DNA of 64,000 bases. Origin: Bacillota bacterium. GTDB lineage: Bacteria > Bacillota > Negativicutes > Sporomusales > UBA7701. The stretch lies in the NCBI GenBank assembly GCA_023415775.1, contig JAEZJM010000017.1, positions 62,001 through 126,000 on the forward strand, read 5' to 3'. Made by a program: the position numbers and the translations under genes. Positions 32,452 to 40,073 of the stretch are shown piece after piece. The notes under the pieces were generated by a model that saw only the letters and a program-made list of their open reading frames with translations, did not search any database and was not told where the DNA came from. Numbering within the stretch: the stretch's first letter is position 1; each line of letters opens with the position of its first letter.

Positions 32452-33594
32452 TCACTGCCGGGGCTTGAGGGTCGCCGCGCCCTCGCCGAGCGGCTGGCTC
32501 AGTTCCACGTCCCGGCCGTATTCCCGCCCGGCCACGGCGGCGCTGCGGCCGGCGATGCTCTCTATCGCCGCGGCCGCCCTTTGGGCGCACCGGCCGTCGC
32601 TGTAGGCGAAGATATCCGCTATCAGCCGCAGGTAATACTCGCTCGGCTGCCAGCCGCCCGCCAGCAGCTCCGTTATCTTCTCTTCCAGCTCGCCCGGCGT
32701 GGCCGCCCGGCAGGTTATATCCCACCACCGGGGGTCGGTCGCGCTCTCGCGCAGCGTCCCGTCGCTGACGCCGTAGGCGATCACCGGCCGCCTGAGCTGG
32801 GCGTATTCGAACAGCGTACTGCTGAAATCGCTGATCAAAAGGTCGGCGATATACTGGTAGGCGGTCGGGTCGGCGTCCTCGCAGAAAATCACGTTCGGCA
32901 GGCCGCGGTACAGGACGCGCCACTCCTCGGGGGAGTGGTCGTGCAGCTTGGCGATCACATTGTATTTTTCGCCCAGCAGGCTAAGCTCTTTGTATAATAC
33001 CGGCGCGGTGCTGGCCTTCCCCCAGGTGGGTGTATAGAGCAGCGTCTTTTTCCCTGGATCGGCTCCCAGCCTGCGGCGGATTTCGTCCTTCGCCAGGCGT
33101 CCGGAAAAAAAGCCGTCCGTCTTGGGGTACCCCACGACATGGACATTTCCCTTGCCCTCCGCCCTGAGCCTCTCGGCCGCGTAGCGGCCAGGCACGAGGT
33201 AATGCATATCCTTGCCGCCCTTGGCGTAATAATAATTTTTCGGCCCCACCCCGTGATAGATCTGGATCTTCTTAATGCTCCCGACCGGGTACCTGTTCTG
33301 GTTATAATCGGCAAAAATCACCGCGTCGGGGTACAATCTTTCGGTAAAGTGGGCGACGCCGCGCGCCTTCAGATACCGCGAGGTCTTTTCGTTGCCGGCC
33401 ACGATGCGGACATCGGGCAGGCAGCGGTGGATATTCGCGAACATCGCATAGTGGATGGGCAGCAGCAGAAAAAAAACCGTGCCGTCCGTTTCGCCGCGCC
33501 ACTTTTTCCAGCGCCACACGAAAACGTACGGGAAAACATTGGTGATCTGCACCCACAGTCGCTTGATTTCTCTCACAAACTTGCGTGCCAACAT
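32452..33594 (-). CDS. CDP-glycerol glycerophosphotransferase family protein (TagB/TagF-like)
   Basis: The roughly 380-residue protein has TagB/TagF-type motifs: YPKTDGFF, LLYTPTWGKAS, KLHDHSPEEW and LISDFSSTLFEYAQLRRPVI, where the Asp-Phe-Ser-Ser motif binds the CDP-glycerol phosphate. In Gram-positive cells such enzymes build teichoic acids at the inner face of the membrane. In a diderm Firmicute it more likely adds polyol phosphates to a surface polysaccharide; that role is inferred. ATG at 33594 follows GGGGG, while an ATG seven codons earlier lacks a ribosome binding site. Confidence 0.85.
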   Translation of the reverse strand: MLARKFVREIKRLWVQITNVFPYVFVWRWKKWRGETDGTVFFLLLPIHYAMFANIHRCLPDVRIVAGNEKTSRYLKARGVAHFTERLYPDAVIFADYNQNRYPVGSIKKIQIYHGVGPKNYYYAKGGKDMHYLVPGRYAAERLRAEGKGNVHVVGYPKTDGFFSGRLAKDEIRRRLGADPGKKTLLYTPTWGKASTAPVLYKELSLLGEKYNVIAKLHDHSPEEWRVLYRGLPNVIFCEDADPTAYQYIADLLISDFSSTLFEYAQLRRPVIAYGVSDGTLRESATDPRWWDITCRAATPGELEEKITELLAGGWQPSEYYLRLIADIFAYSDGRCAQRAAAAIESIAGRSAAVAGREYGRDVELSQPLGEGAATLKPRQ

Positions 33595-33663
33595 CTTGCC
33601 GCCCCCTATTTCCATATTTTACCATATATTACTAATATTAGAAATATTTTACAAAAAAAATAA

Positions 33664-33697
33664 GCCGCCGGGCTCTTACCCGGTCGGCCTTTTCTTA
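33664..33697. terminator. Bidirectional terminator-like hairpin between divergent genes
   Basis: GCCG-CCGGG and CCCGG-CGGC form an interrupted stem, with eight A on its left (T-run on the minus strand) and CTTTTCTT on its right. It lies upstream of both the glycerophosphotransferase and mscS genes and may insulate them. Confidence 0.5.
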
Positions 33698-33782
33698 TAG
33701 CTTTGCTCGCTCATCAAAAAACCACAGCCATAAGGTCGCTGTGGCAGGGAAAAGAGGCATATTCGGCGAATTTATGTTTGTT

Positions 33783-33801
33783 ATGTAAATCAAATTTACA
33801 T
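33783..33801. promoter_or_regulatory. Perfect palindrome upstream of the mscS-like gene
   Basis: ATGTAAAT and ATTTACAT are separated by CAA and end 15 bp before the start codon, overlapping the ribosome binding region. It could be an operator or a 5' UTR hairpin that limits ribosome access. Confidence 0.4.
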
Positions 33802-33816
33802 ATTATGGGAGGCAAT

Positions 33817-34908
33817 ATGTTTGAAATACTCACCGACTTAGCCAACAGGATAATAACCGGCGGCTTCAGAATGCGTCTTGGTGTTTACATAGTAAGTATG
33901 GTGTTAGGCATCATAATAATTAAGTTGGTATTTTACAGGCTGCTCAAAATAGTCGCCGATAAGAGCGACATCCCTTACACCCTCCTGCGGCAGACCTTCA
34001 GGGGGCTCCCCACGCTCCTCGGCATGCTCATCGGCCTGTACGTCTCGATGGAAATCCTCACCATTCCGCCGCGGGCGCTGCTGTTCCTCCAAAAGGCGCT
34101 CAATTCCCTTGTCATCATGTCCCTCACCCTTCTGGTCGCGCGCCTCGTTTCCGGCTATCTCAAGCAAAAGTTCGGCAAAACCTCCGCCTTCGCGTCCACC
34201 TCTATCCTCGTCACGACGATCGACCTCGCCGTTTACGCCATCGGCATCCTGTTCCTGCTCCAGTCCTTCGGGGTCTCGATCTCGCCGCTGCTCACCGCCA
34301 TGGGCGTCGGCGGCCTCGCCGCGGCCCTGGCCCTGCAGGACACCCTCGCCAACCTCTTCTCCGGCATCAACATCCTCGTGGCAAAGCAGATCAAGATCGG
34401 CGACTTCGTCAAACTGTCCACCGGCGAAGAAGGTCAGGTGGTCGATATGAACTGGCGCAACACCACTATTAAAACCGGCGCCGAAAACATGATCGTCATC
34501 CCCAACCAGAAATTCGCCTCGACCACCATCACCAATTACGCCCAGCCGTTCGCCGAATGCACCGTCGCCATCCCCATAGGCGTCAGCTACGACAGCGACC
34601 TCGATCACGTGGAAAGGGTCACCGTCGCCGTCGCCAGGGAAATCCTCCAGGGAACGGAAGGCGGCGTCGGCAGCTTCGACCCGGTCGTCCGCTACGTCGG
34701 TTTCGCCGAGTCCAGCATCACCTTCAACGTCATCCTGCGGGTAAAAAGCGTAACCGACCAGCACCTCGTCCGTCACGAATTCCTCAAAAGCCTCCACAAC
34801 CGCTACCGGCAGGAAGGGATAAAGATCCCCTTCCCCACCACCACCGTCAACTTCGACCAGGCGCAGCGCCTTGAAGACGCCCGCCTGCGGCACCTGCCCG
34901 GCGCCTGA
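33817..34908 (+). CDS. MscS-type mechanosensitive channel
   Basis: The 363-residue protein has about five N-terminal membrane helices, the pore helix VGGLAAALALQDTLANLFSG, and the beta domain with IKIGDFVKLSTGEEGQVVDMNWRNT and VIPNQKFASTTITNYA, the core MscS motifs. It should open under membrane tension to release solutes during hypo-osmotic shock; extra helices place it in the YbdG/YnaI-like range. ATG at 33817 follows GGGAGG. The frame is open 38 codons further upstream, but that stretch lacks signals. Confidence 0.9.
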   Translation: MFEILTDLANRIITGGFRMRLGVYIVSMVLGIIIIKLVFYRLLKIVADKSDIPYTLLRQTFRGLPTLLGMLIGLYVSMEILTIPPRALLFLQKALNSLVIMSLTLLVARLVSGYLKQKFGKTSAFASTSILVTTIDLAVYAIGILFLLQSFGVSISPLLTAMGVGGLAAALALQDTLANLFSGINILVAKQIKIGDFVKLSTGEEGQVVDMNWRNTTIKTGAENMIVIPNQKFASTTITNYAQPFAECTVAIPIGVSYDSDLDHVERVTVAVAREILQGTEGGVGSFDPVVRYVGFAESSITFNVILRVKSVTDQHLVRHEFLKSLHNRYRQEGIKIPFPTTTVNFDQAQRLEDARLRHLPGA

Positions 34909-34924
34909 TGGCAGCCGCCGCGCG

Positions 34925-35251
34925 TCAGCGCTGTTTGGGCTGTTTCGGCTGCCTGGGCGCCGCTCTCAGCACGACTTTATCGGCCTCGCACGTTACCTTC
35001 AGCGCGTAATCGACGACACCCTGCTTATAGAGGTTCAGCTTCAGCGTCAACAGCGCCTTACCGACGTCCTCCTGCAGCTCCGGGGTGAAAAACTCCGCCC
35101 AGGCCGGCTTGGGGGCTTCTTTTTTTGCCGCCGGCTTCGCGGCCGGCGCACTTTCCGTGCCGTCGCTCAAATGCTCAAAACTGACTTGCTCCGGCATATT
35201 GCCGACCATCTCGGAATCTTGCCGGTTCTTCGGTATCTTGACCATACTCAT
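34925..35251 (-). CDS. Hypothetical protein, 108 residues
   Basis: No family recognised. An alanine/lysine/proline-rich linker (about 35-50) separates a polar N-terminus from a helix-rich segment beginning PAWAEFFTPELQEDVGKALL, and the C-terminus is basic. AAGGAGAG precedes two closely spaced ATG codons, so the start may be residue 1 or 3. It is followed by convergent mscS after 16 bp and preceded by the Smr gene on the same strand. Confidence 0.65.
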   Translation of the reverse strand: MSMVKIPKNRQDSEMVGNMPEQVSFEHLSDGTESAPAAKPAAKKEAPKPAWAEFFTPELQEDVGKALLTLKLNLYKQGVVDYALKVTCEADKVVLRAAPRQPKQPKQR

Positions 35252-35282
35252 GCTCTCCTTAGAAATATAATGTCGGTTCCCT

Positions 35283-35630
35283 TCACAGCAGCACGATCGT
35301 TATCCCCGCGTTGCCGCGCTCGAAATCGCGGTCGCGGCCCAGGTCGGGGTAGGTATCGAGTATCTTGCGGGCGCCGGCGTCGAAAATGCTCCAGTTCTCG
35401 CCCGCCACCGCCTCCTTGATGTCGCCCCGCCGCTTGCGGTCCTCCAGGGCCGCGCGGATGCCGACCCTCAGCTTGCCGCCCACACCCGAGGAGCCGTAGC
35501 CGTGGATTATCTTGACCGCTTTCGCCCCCTGGGCGCGGGCCCGGATGAGCTCGCCGCCCAGCCGGTGGGCCGCCTGCTCGACCGACGGCATGCCTAGCTC
35601 CAGATTGATGATTATCATCTTCGTAGCCAT
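35283..35630 (-). CDS. Smr-domain protein
   Basis: The 115-residue product is a stand-alone Smr domain: INLELGMPSVEQA with the DLH-like start altered, then VKIIHGYGSSGVGGKLR, the conserved HGxG loop, and GNAGITIVLL at the end. Smr domains nick or bind branched DNA or act on RNA in stalled-ribosome rescue. The leading DxH is replaced by NLE, so nuclease activity is uncertain. It lies 31 bp from the hypothetical gene downstream and 34 bp from the SDR gene upstream, and may belong to the sugar-acid operon transcript. Confidence 0.8.
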   Translation of the reverse strand: MATKMIIINLELGMPSVEQAAHRLGGELIRARAQGAKAVKIIHGYGSSGVGGKLRVGIRAALEDRKRRGDIKEAVAGENWSIFDAGARKILDTYPDLGRDRDFERGNAGITIVLL

Positions 35631-35664
35631 GATGTCTTGTTCGCCCGCTGCAAAGCAGCTTCTC

Positions 35665-36426
35665 CTATTCCTCGTATATCATCTTCACCGTCATACCGCC
35701 ATCGACAACCAAATTGGCGCCCGTGATAAAGCCCGCCTCCGGGGAAACGAGGAACAGGCAGGCGGCGGCGATATCCTCCGGCCGCCCCACCCTGCCGGCC
35801 GGGTGCTGCTCGTGGTCGACGGCGCGCAGGGCCGCCGGCCGGCGCGCCCGGTTTTTCTTCAGCATGCTGGTGTCGATCCAGCCGGGGCTGACGGCGTTGA
35901 CTCTGATGCGCCGCGCCCCGAGGGTGACGGCCAGTGAGCGAGTCAGGGCCAGCAGCCCGCCCTTGGCCGCGTCGTAAGCGTGCCAGTCCGGCTCGGACAT
36001 GAGGCCGCGGGTGGAAGCGATGTTGACGATCGCCGCCCCCGCCGCCAGCAGCGGCAGGGCGTACTTGACAATAACGTACGGCCCGCGCAGGTTGACGGCG
36101 ATCACCGCGTCCCAGGCGGCCAGCGGCGCATCGAGCGGCGTCGTTCCCGAAATCCCGGCATTGTTTATCAAAGCCCCGAGGCTGACGCCGCGGGCGGCAA
36201 GGTCTTCGCAGGCTCTGGCCACCGCCTGCTCGTCGCTCACGTCGACGCCGTACAGCAGGCAGTCGGCCCCGGCGGCGGCGATCTCCGCCCGCGCCTCCTC
36301 CCCGGCTTCGCCGTCGCGTTCGAAAATCGCGACGCCCCAGCCCCGGCCGGCGAACGCCAGCGCGACCGCCCGGCCGATCCCCTGCCCCCCGCCGGTGACG
36401 AGGACGTATTGCTTATTATCGGTCAT
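35665..36426 (-). CDS. Short-chain dehydrogenase/reductase
   Basis: A classical 253-residue SDR with TGGGQGIG (NAD(P) binding), NNAGIS, catalytic serine in NIASTRG and the YDAAKGG Tyr-xxx-Lys motif. It oxidises or reduces a hydroxyl or keto group in the cytosol. It is the last metabolic gene of a run containing a UxaA dehydratase and a four-carbon acid sugar kinase, so a sugar-acid 2- or 3-dehydrogenase is the likely role. It starts 30 bp after the kinase stop. Confidence 0.88.
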   Translation of the reverse strand: MTDNKQYVLVTGGGQGIGRAVALAFAGRGWGVAIFERDGEAGEEARAEIAAAGADCLLYGVDVSDEQAVARACEDLAARGVSLGALINNAGISGTTPLDAPLAAWDAVIAVNLRGPYVIVKYALPLLAAGAAIVNIASTRGLMSEPDWHAYDAAKGGLLALTRSLAVTLGARRIRVNAVSPGWIDTSMLKKNRARRPAALRAVDHEQHPAGRVGRPEDIAAACLFLVSPEAGFITGANLVVDGGMTVKMIYEE

Positions 36427-36456
36427 TATCTTTCCCTCGCAATCCAGCCGCTAAAA

Positions 36457-37728
36457 TTACTGCCGCAAGGCTTCGAGCGCCGCGACCAGCACATCCGGGC
36501 TGCCGAACGCCCCCGCCTTGGTGACGACCTTCAGGCCGTCGCGGCGGCCGCCCTGCAGCTCGCCCAGCGGGACGCCGGTAGCCACCTCGCGGATCACCTT
36601 GAGGCCGGTTGCCCCGAGGGCGACGCATACCGCCACGGCGATATCGCCGCCGGTCAGCACCAGCCCGCCGAGCGACGCGTCCTCGGCCAGCCGCGCGCCC
36701 ATCTCTCCCAGGCCGGCGGCGATGAGGTCGCCGGCCTGCTGGCCGTCCAGGCCGAGCTTCTCGGCCTCCTGGCGGGTAGCGGTCACGACATCCTCGCTGT
36801 AGCCCGACGCCAGCACGGCGTTTTTCCCGTCCCGGATAACGGCCTCAGCGGCGGCGCAGCAGCGTTCGATCTCGGTTTTACGCCCGCTCGCCGTGAGCAG
36901 GGCGGCGGGGCTGACCATGATATACGCGACATCGGGCCGCTCGCTGAGCTTGGCGACCTGGCTGCGGGTGACATTGGAAACGCTGCCGGCGATGACCGCG
37001 ACCGGAGCGGCGCGCTTCGCGCCGCTAAGACCGAGGGCGGCGGGCAGATACTCGGCCAGCCCGGCCGACCCCACCCACAGCGTCCCGCGGCCGCAGGCCG
37101 CGATGGCCGCGGCCAGCTCCCGCAGCTGTTCGTCCCGCCAGGCGTCGCAGACAACGACCTCCACCCCTTCCCCGGCCAGCCGCGCCAGCTCGGCGGCGAT
37201 GCTCGCCGAGTCGGCGAGCATCGCCTTCAGCCCCAGATGCCCGATCCTGCGCCTGGTCTGGGCCGCTAGCAGGGCCGGGATATAGGACTCCCTGACAGGC
37301 ATCTTGGGATCGCGGGCGATCTCGCTGGCTTCAATGGGCACGCCGTTTAAAAGGTGCAGCCCACCGACCGTTATCCGTCCGTTCTTGGGGAAGGCAGGCG
37401 CCACCACCGCCAGCTTCAGGCCACACTCGTCCATGATGGCGTCGATCTGCGGACCGAGGTTGCCGCGGAGGGTGGAGTCGATCTTCATATAGACGACGTC
37501 GACGCCGCCTGACTTGACCAGCCGCGCGGCTTCGGCCGCTTTGGCGCAGGCTTCGGCGGGCGGGAGGGCGCGGCTGTTGGTATCGATGACGACGACGTCG
37601 GAAGCCGCGCCGCTGCTGAATTGGCGGGCTCCTAGAAGGACGACGGTGGCCAGACCCTGCTTGGCGAACTGGACGCCGGTGTCGTTGGCGCCGGTGAGGT
37701 CGTCGGCGATTACAGCGATCTTGGTCAT
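36457..37728 (-). CDS. Four-carbon acid sugar kinase family protein
   Basis: At 423 residues it fits the former DUF1537 family. The N-terminal IADDLTGANDTGVQFA, KIDSTLRGN and APAFPKNGR define the substrate domain; C-terminal LTGGDIAVAV and GAFG form the nucleotide domain. Family members phosphorylate D-threonate, D-erythronate or related four-carbon acids for catabolism. ATG at 37728 follows AGGGGTG; a longer reading by 17 codons lacks support. It lies between the split UxaA genes and the SDR gene. The usual PdxA2-type dehydrogenase and aldolase partners are not seen, so the pathway may differ from DtnK. Confidence 0.87.
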   Translation of the reverse strand: MTKIAVIADDLTGANDTGVQFAKQGLATVVLLGARQFSSGAASDVVVIDTNSRALPPAEACAKAAEAARLVKSGGVDVVYMKIDSTLRGNLGPQIDAIMDECGLKLAVVAPAFPKNGRITVGGLHLLNGVPIEASEIARDPKMPVRESYIPALLAAQTRRRIGHLGLKAMLADSASIAAELARLAGEGVEVVVCDAWRDEQLRELAAAIAACGRGTLWVGSAGLAEYLPAALGLSGAKRAAPVAVIAGSVSNVTRSQVAKLSERPDVAYIMVSPAALLTASGRKTEIERCCAAAEAVIRDGKNAVLASGYSEDVVTATRQEAEKLGLDGQQAGDLIAAGLGEMGARLAEDASLGGLVLTGGDIAVAVCVALGATGLKVIREVATGVPLGELQGGRRDGLKVVTKAGAFGSPDVLVAALEALRQ

Positions 37729-37837
37729 GCTTTCACCCCTCTGACATTTTCGTACATTAGCATACATTTTCTCTGGCATTTTCTCTGATATTCCTTCTGT
37801 GCTTATCTGGCAAACCCCTCGTCATTATGGCAGAACA

Positions 37838-37865
37838 GCCGGCGGACGCTGTCCGCCGGCCATTT
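37838..37865. terminator. Perfect 10-bp GC hairpin between uxaA small subunit and kinase genes
   Basis: GCCGGCGGAC and GTCCGCCGGC pair around GCT. The T-rich tail is only on the plus side (CATTTTATG), where no gene ends, so it may be a processing or attenuation hairpin in the minus-strand operon. Confidence 0.5.
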
Positions 37866-37881
37866 TATGTAAAGTTTCAGT

Positions 37882-38163
37882 TTACTTGTCGCCGCGGCCG
37901 CGGCAGCTTTCGAGGTTGTGGACATGGGCGTGCTGGCCGGGCAGGATGTCGCGGGTGGCGAGGCCGATGGTTTCGCCGTATTTTTTTACCGCTTCGCCGT
38001 GTTTGATGGCGCGGAGGGCGAATTTATGGCCGAAGGGGATTTTGTCGACGACGGTGACGGCCATCTGGCCGGCACCAGTGTCCACGGTGACGGAGGTTCC
38101 TGGTTCGACGGCCTCGACGACGGTGCAGACGTTGTCGGCGGGATTCATGACTATCGCTCTCAT
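37882..38163 (-). CDS. UxaA-family small subunit (SAF domain)
   Basis: This 93-residue protein is a SAF domain like the N-terminus of altronate dehydratase: a VVDKIPFGHKFALRAI segment carrying the conserved histidine, then VKKYGETIG and a histidine-rich tail. GGGGAGG precedes the ATG, 17 bp after the large subunit stop. Split SAF and catalytic subunits occur in altronate/galactarate dehydratases and in (2R)-sulfolactate sulfo-lyase (SuyA); sequence alone does not decide. The reading frame extends far upstream without a stop, but only this part is coding. Confidence 0.85.
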   Translation of the reverse strand: MRAIVMNPADNVCTVVEAVEPGTSVTVDTGAGQMAVTVVDKIPFGHKFALRAIKHGEAVKKYGETIGLATRDILPGQHAHVHNLESCRGRGDK

Positions 38164-38180
38164 TTCTTCCTCCCCTTCCG

Positions 38181-39353
38181 TCACATGGTCGGGCCGACGC
38201 GGTTGATGGCGAAGTCGTTGAAGCCGAGGATTTCGGCTTTGGCGAGCTTGCCGGAGGCGACGGCGAGTATTTCGGCGAAGATGCGCTTGCCGACTGCGTC
38301 GACTGTCTCGTCGCCGGCGATTACCGCGCCGGCGTCGAGGTCGATGTTGTCGTTCATTTTGTGGAAAAGGGACGTGGTGGTGGAGACCTTGATGGTGGGG
38401 GCGATGGGCGAGCCGCAGCATGTGCCCCGGCCGGTGGTGAAGACGACGAGGTGGCAGCCGCCGGCGACCATGCCGGTGATCTGCTCGATGTCCTGGCCGG
38501 GGGTGTCCATCCAGATGAGGCCTTTGCCGGTGATGGGGGCGGCGTATTCGATGACGTCCCGGAGGGGGCGGGAGCCGGCCTTGTAGATGCAGCCGAGCGA
38601 TTTTTCCTCGATGGAGGACAGGCCGCCCTCGATGTTGCCGGGTGTGGGCTGGCCGCCTCGCATGTCGACGCCCATGCCGGTGGCGAGGGCCTCGCAGCGT
38701 TCGATGACTTCGTAGCAGCGCCTGGCGACCTTGTCGTCGACAGCGCGGGCGGCGATAAGGTGCTCGGCGCCGATTATTTCGGTGGTTTCGGCGAGGATGA
38801 CGGCGCCGCCGGCGTCGATGAGGAGGTCGCTGGCCACGCCGAGGGAGGGGTTGCCGGATATGCCGGAGCAGGCGTCGGAGCCGCCGCATTCTGTGCCGAG
38901 GATGAGTTCGCCGGCGTCAATCGGTTCGCGGGCGAGCAGCGAGGCCGCGCCGACCATTTCCCGGGCGGCGCTGGCGCCGGCGGCGGTGGCTTTGACCGAG
39001 CCGCCCTCGTCCTGGATGACGACAAGGTGGACGGGCTTGTAGGGGCACTGTTTCCTGATAGCGGCGGCGATGTCCTGGGCGCGGATTGTTTCGCAGCCGA
39101 GGCCGACGACGACTACGCCGAAGACGTTGGGGTGGGCGCCGTGGGCGGCGAGGATATGGGCGGTGCGGTCGGCGTCGGCGCCGAGCTGGGCGCAGCCGTG
39201 CTGGTGCTCGACCCAGACGGTGCCGGCGACCTGCTGGGAGATGCCCCTGGCGACGCGGTTGGCGCACACGACGGAGGGGATAACGAGGACGTGGTTGCGG
39301 ATGCCGACGGTCCCGTCCGGACGCCGGTAGCCCTGAAACTGCATTGTGTTCAC
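38181..39353 (-). CDS. UxaA-family large subunit (altronate/galactarate dehydratase or sulfolactate lyase type)
   Basis: The 390-residue catalytic subunit begins GYRRPDGTVGIRNHVLVIPS and has EHQHGCAQLG, GLGCET, GTECGGSDACSGIS and TGRGTCCGS. The cysteines probably bind the catalytic iron. Family members dehydrate sugar acids or cleave sulfolactate. Next to it are its SAF partner, a four-carbon acid sugar kinase and an SDR, which favours sugar-acid breakdown, but SuyB has the same architecture. It starts six bp after the VOC gene stop. Confidence 0.88.
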   Translation of the reverse strand: MNTMQFQGYRRPDGTVGIRNHVLVIPSVVCANRVARGISQQVAGTVWVEHQHGCAQLGADADRTAHILAAHGAHPNVFGVVVVGLGCETIRAQDIAAAIRKQCPYKPVHLVVIQDEGGSVKATAAGASAAREMVGAASLLAREPIDAGELILGTECGGSDACSGISGNPSLGVASDLLIDAGGAVILAETTEIIGAEHLIAARAVDDKVARRCYEVIERCEALATGMGVDMRGGQPTPGNIEGGLSSIEEKSLGCIYKAGSRPLRDVIEYAAPITGKGLIWMDTPGQDIEQITGMVAGGCHLVVFTTGRGTCCGSPIAPTIKVSTTTSLFHKMNDNIDLDAGAVIAGDETVDAVGKRIFAEILAVASGKLAKAEILGFNDFAINRVGPTM

Positions 39354-39359
39354 CTCGGT

Positions 39360-39764
39360 TTATTTAAATGAGTCGTATATCTTTTTGTACTCGGGGGTGG
39401 GCGGGATGGTTTTGTAGATGTAGAGATGAACGCCGTTGGGATCGTCGACGACGAAGCTGCGTTCGCCCCAGGGTTTGTCGACGAGGTCCTGGACGATTTC
39501 GAGCCCGGCGGCCTTGAGGCGGCTATATTCGGCATCGGCGTCGTCGACTTCGAAGGAGATGATGAGTCCCTTGTTGAAGAATTCGCCCGCCTCCCGCTGT
39601 GGCAGGGTGAAACTGATGCCGATGGCGGGGTTGCCGGGGGCGAGGAGCTCGATATACCAGTCGCTTTCGTAGACGAGCTGGAAGCCGAAGTGTTTCATGT
39701 AAAATTCTTTTGATTCGCGGAGCTTGTTGGTGCTGATGGTGGAGTCGACCCGTTTGATTTTCAT
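39360..39764 (-). CDS. VOC-superfamily (glyoxalase-like) protein
   Basis: The 134-residue protein shows two beta-alpha-beta-beta-beta modules of the vicinal oxygen chelate fold: STNKLRESKEFYMKHFGFQL, then a second module ending in VDDPNGVHLYIYK, where the glutamate of many glyoxalases is replaced by histidine. It may be an isomerase or lyase for a pathway intermediate. It is the first intact gene of the sugar-acid operon; the AbrB-type remnant lies just upstream. Confidence 0.83.
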   Translation of the reverse strand: MKIKRVDSTISTNKLRESKEFYMKHFGFQLVYESDWYIELLAPGNPAIGISFTLPQREAGEFFNKGLIISFEVDDADAEYSRLKAAGLEIVQDLVDKPWGERSFVVDDPNGVHLYIYKTIPPTPEYKKIYDSFK

Positions 39765-39810
39765 CCCGTTTTCCTCCTTGCGGTTATGAGCGTGTCGCGG
39801 TAGCGGGCTT

Positions 39811-39966
39811 TTATGACATCCTCTCTTCCCCCGGCCAGCGGCGGTGGAAAATTGGCATGACGAGCAGGATGAAGAGCATGCGGAAAAGGTTGTAGGCGAC
39901 GACCGATACGTCGACGCCGGCGAGGATGGCGGTGAGGCCCCTCTCGGCCATGCCGCCTGGGACGGT
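39811..39966 (-). pseudogene. 3' remnant of an AbrB-family permease gene
   Basis: On the minus strand, 51 codons before a TAA read TVPGGMAERGLTAIL, a DVSVVAY stretch and NLFRMLFILLVMPIF, which resembles the last helix-loop-helix of AbrB-family transporters (a PGG loop, then an R-L pattern in the final helix). Upstream of TVPGG the frame loses resemblance and no start or ribosome binding site is seen. It lies directly ahead of the VOC gene in the same orientation, so a permease of that operon was probably lost by deletion. Confidence 0.5.
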
Positions 39967-40073
39967 GCTGTGTGTGTTTGCCTTACATTATTGGGCGATA
40001 GCTTACTCTCTATACTATTTGGGCCCGCAGGCCGAAACTCCTGCGCCTTAATAGGAAAAAAGGAAAGGACGGC

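Noticed and set aside
33775..33795. Second dif-like sequence (TTATGTAAAT)
   Set aside because: Only one arm fits; the sequence is better explained as the palindrome before mscS.
37854..37884. Possible dif site near the skew switch (TTATGTAAAG resembles the XerD arm)
   Set aside because: The XerC arm and the six-base centre do not match, and the skew change has the wrong sign for a terminus.
37700..38200. Replication origin suggested by the C-to-G skew change
   Set aside because: No dnaA, dnaN, parB or DnaA-box cluster; the genes are an ordinary metabolic operon.
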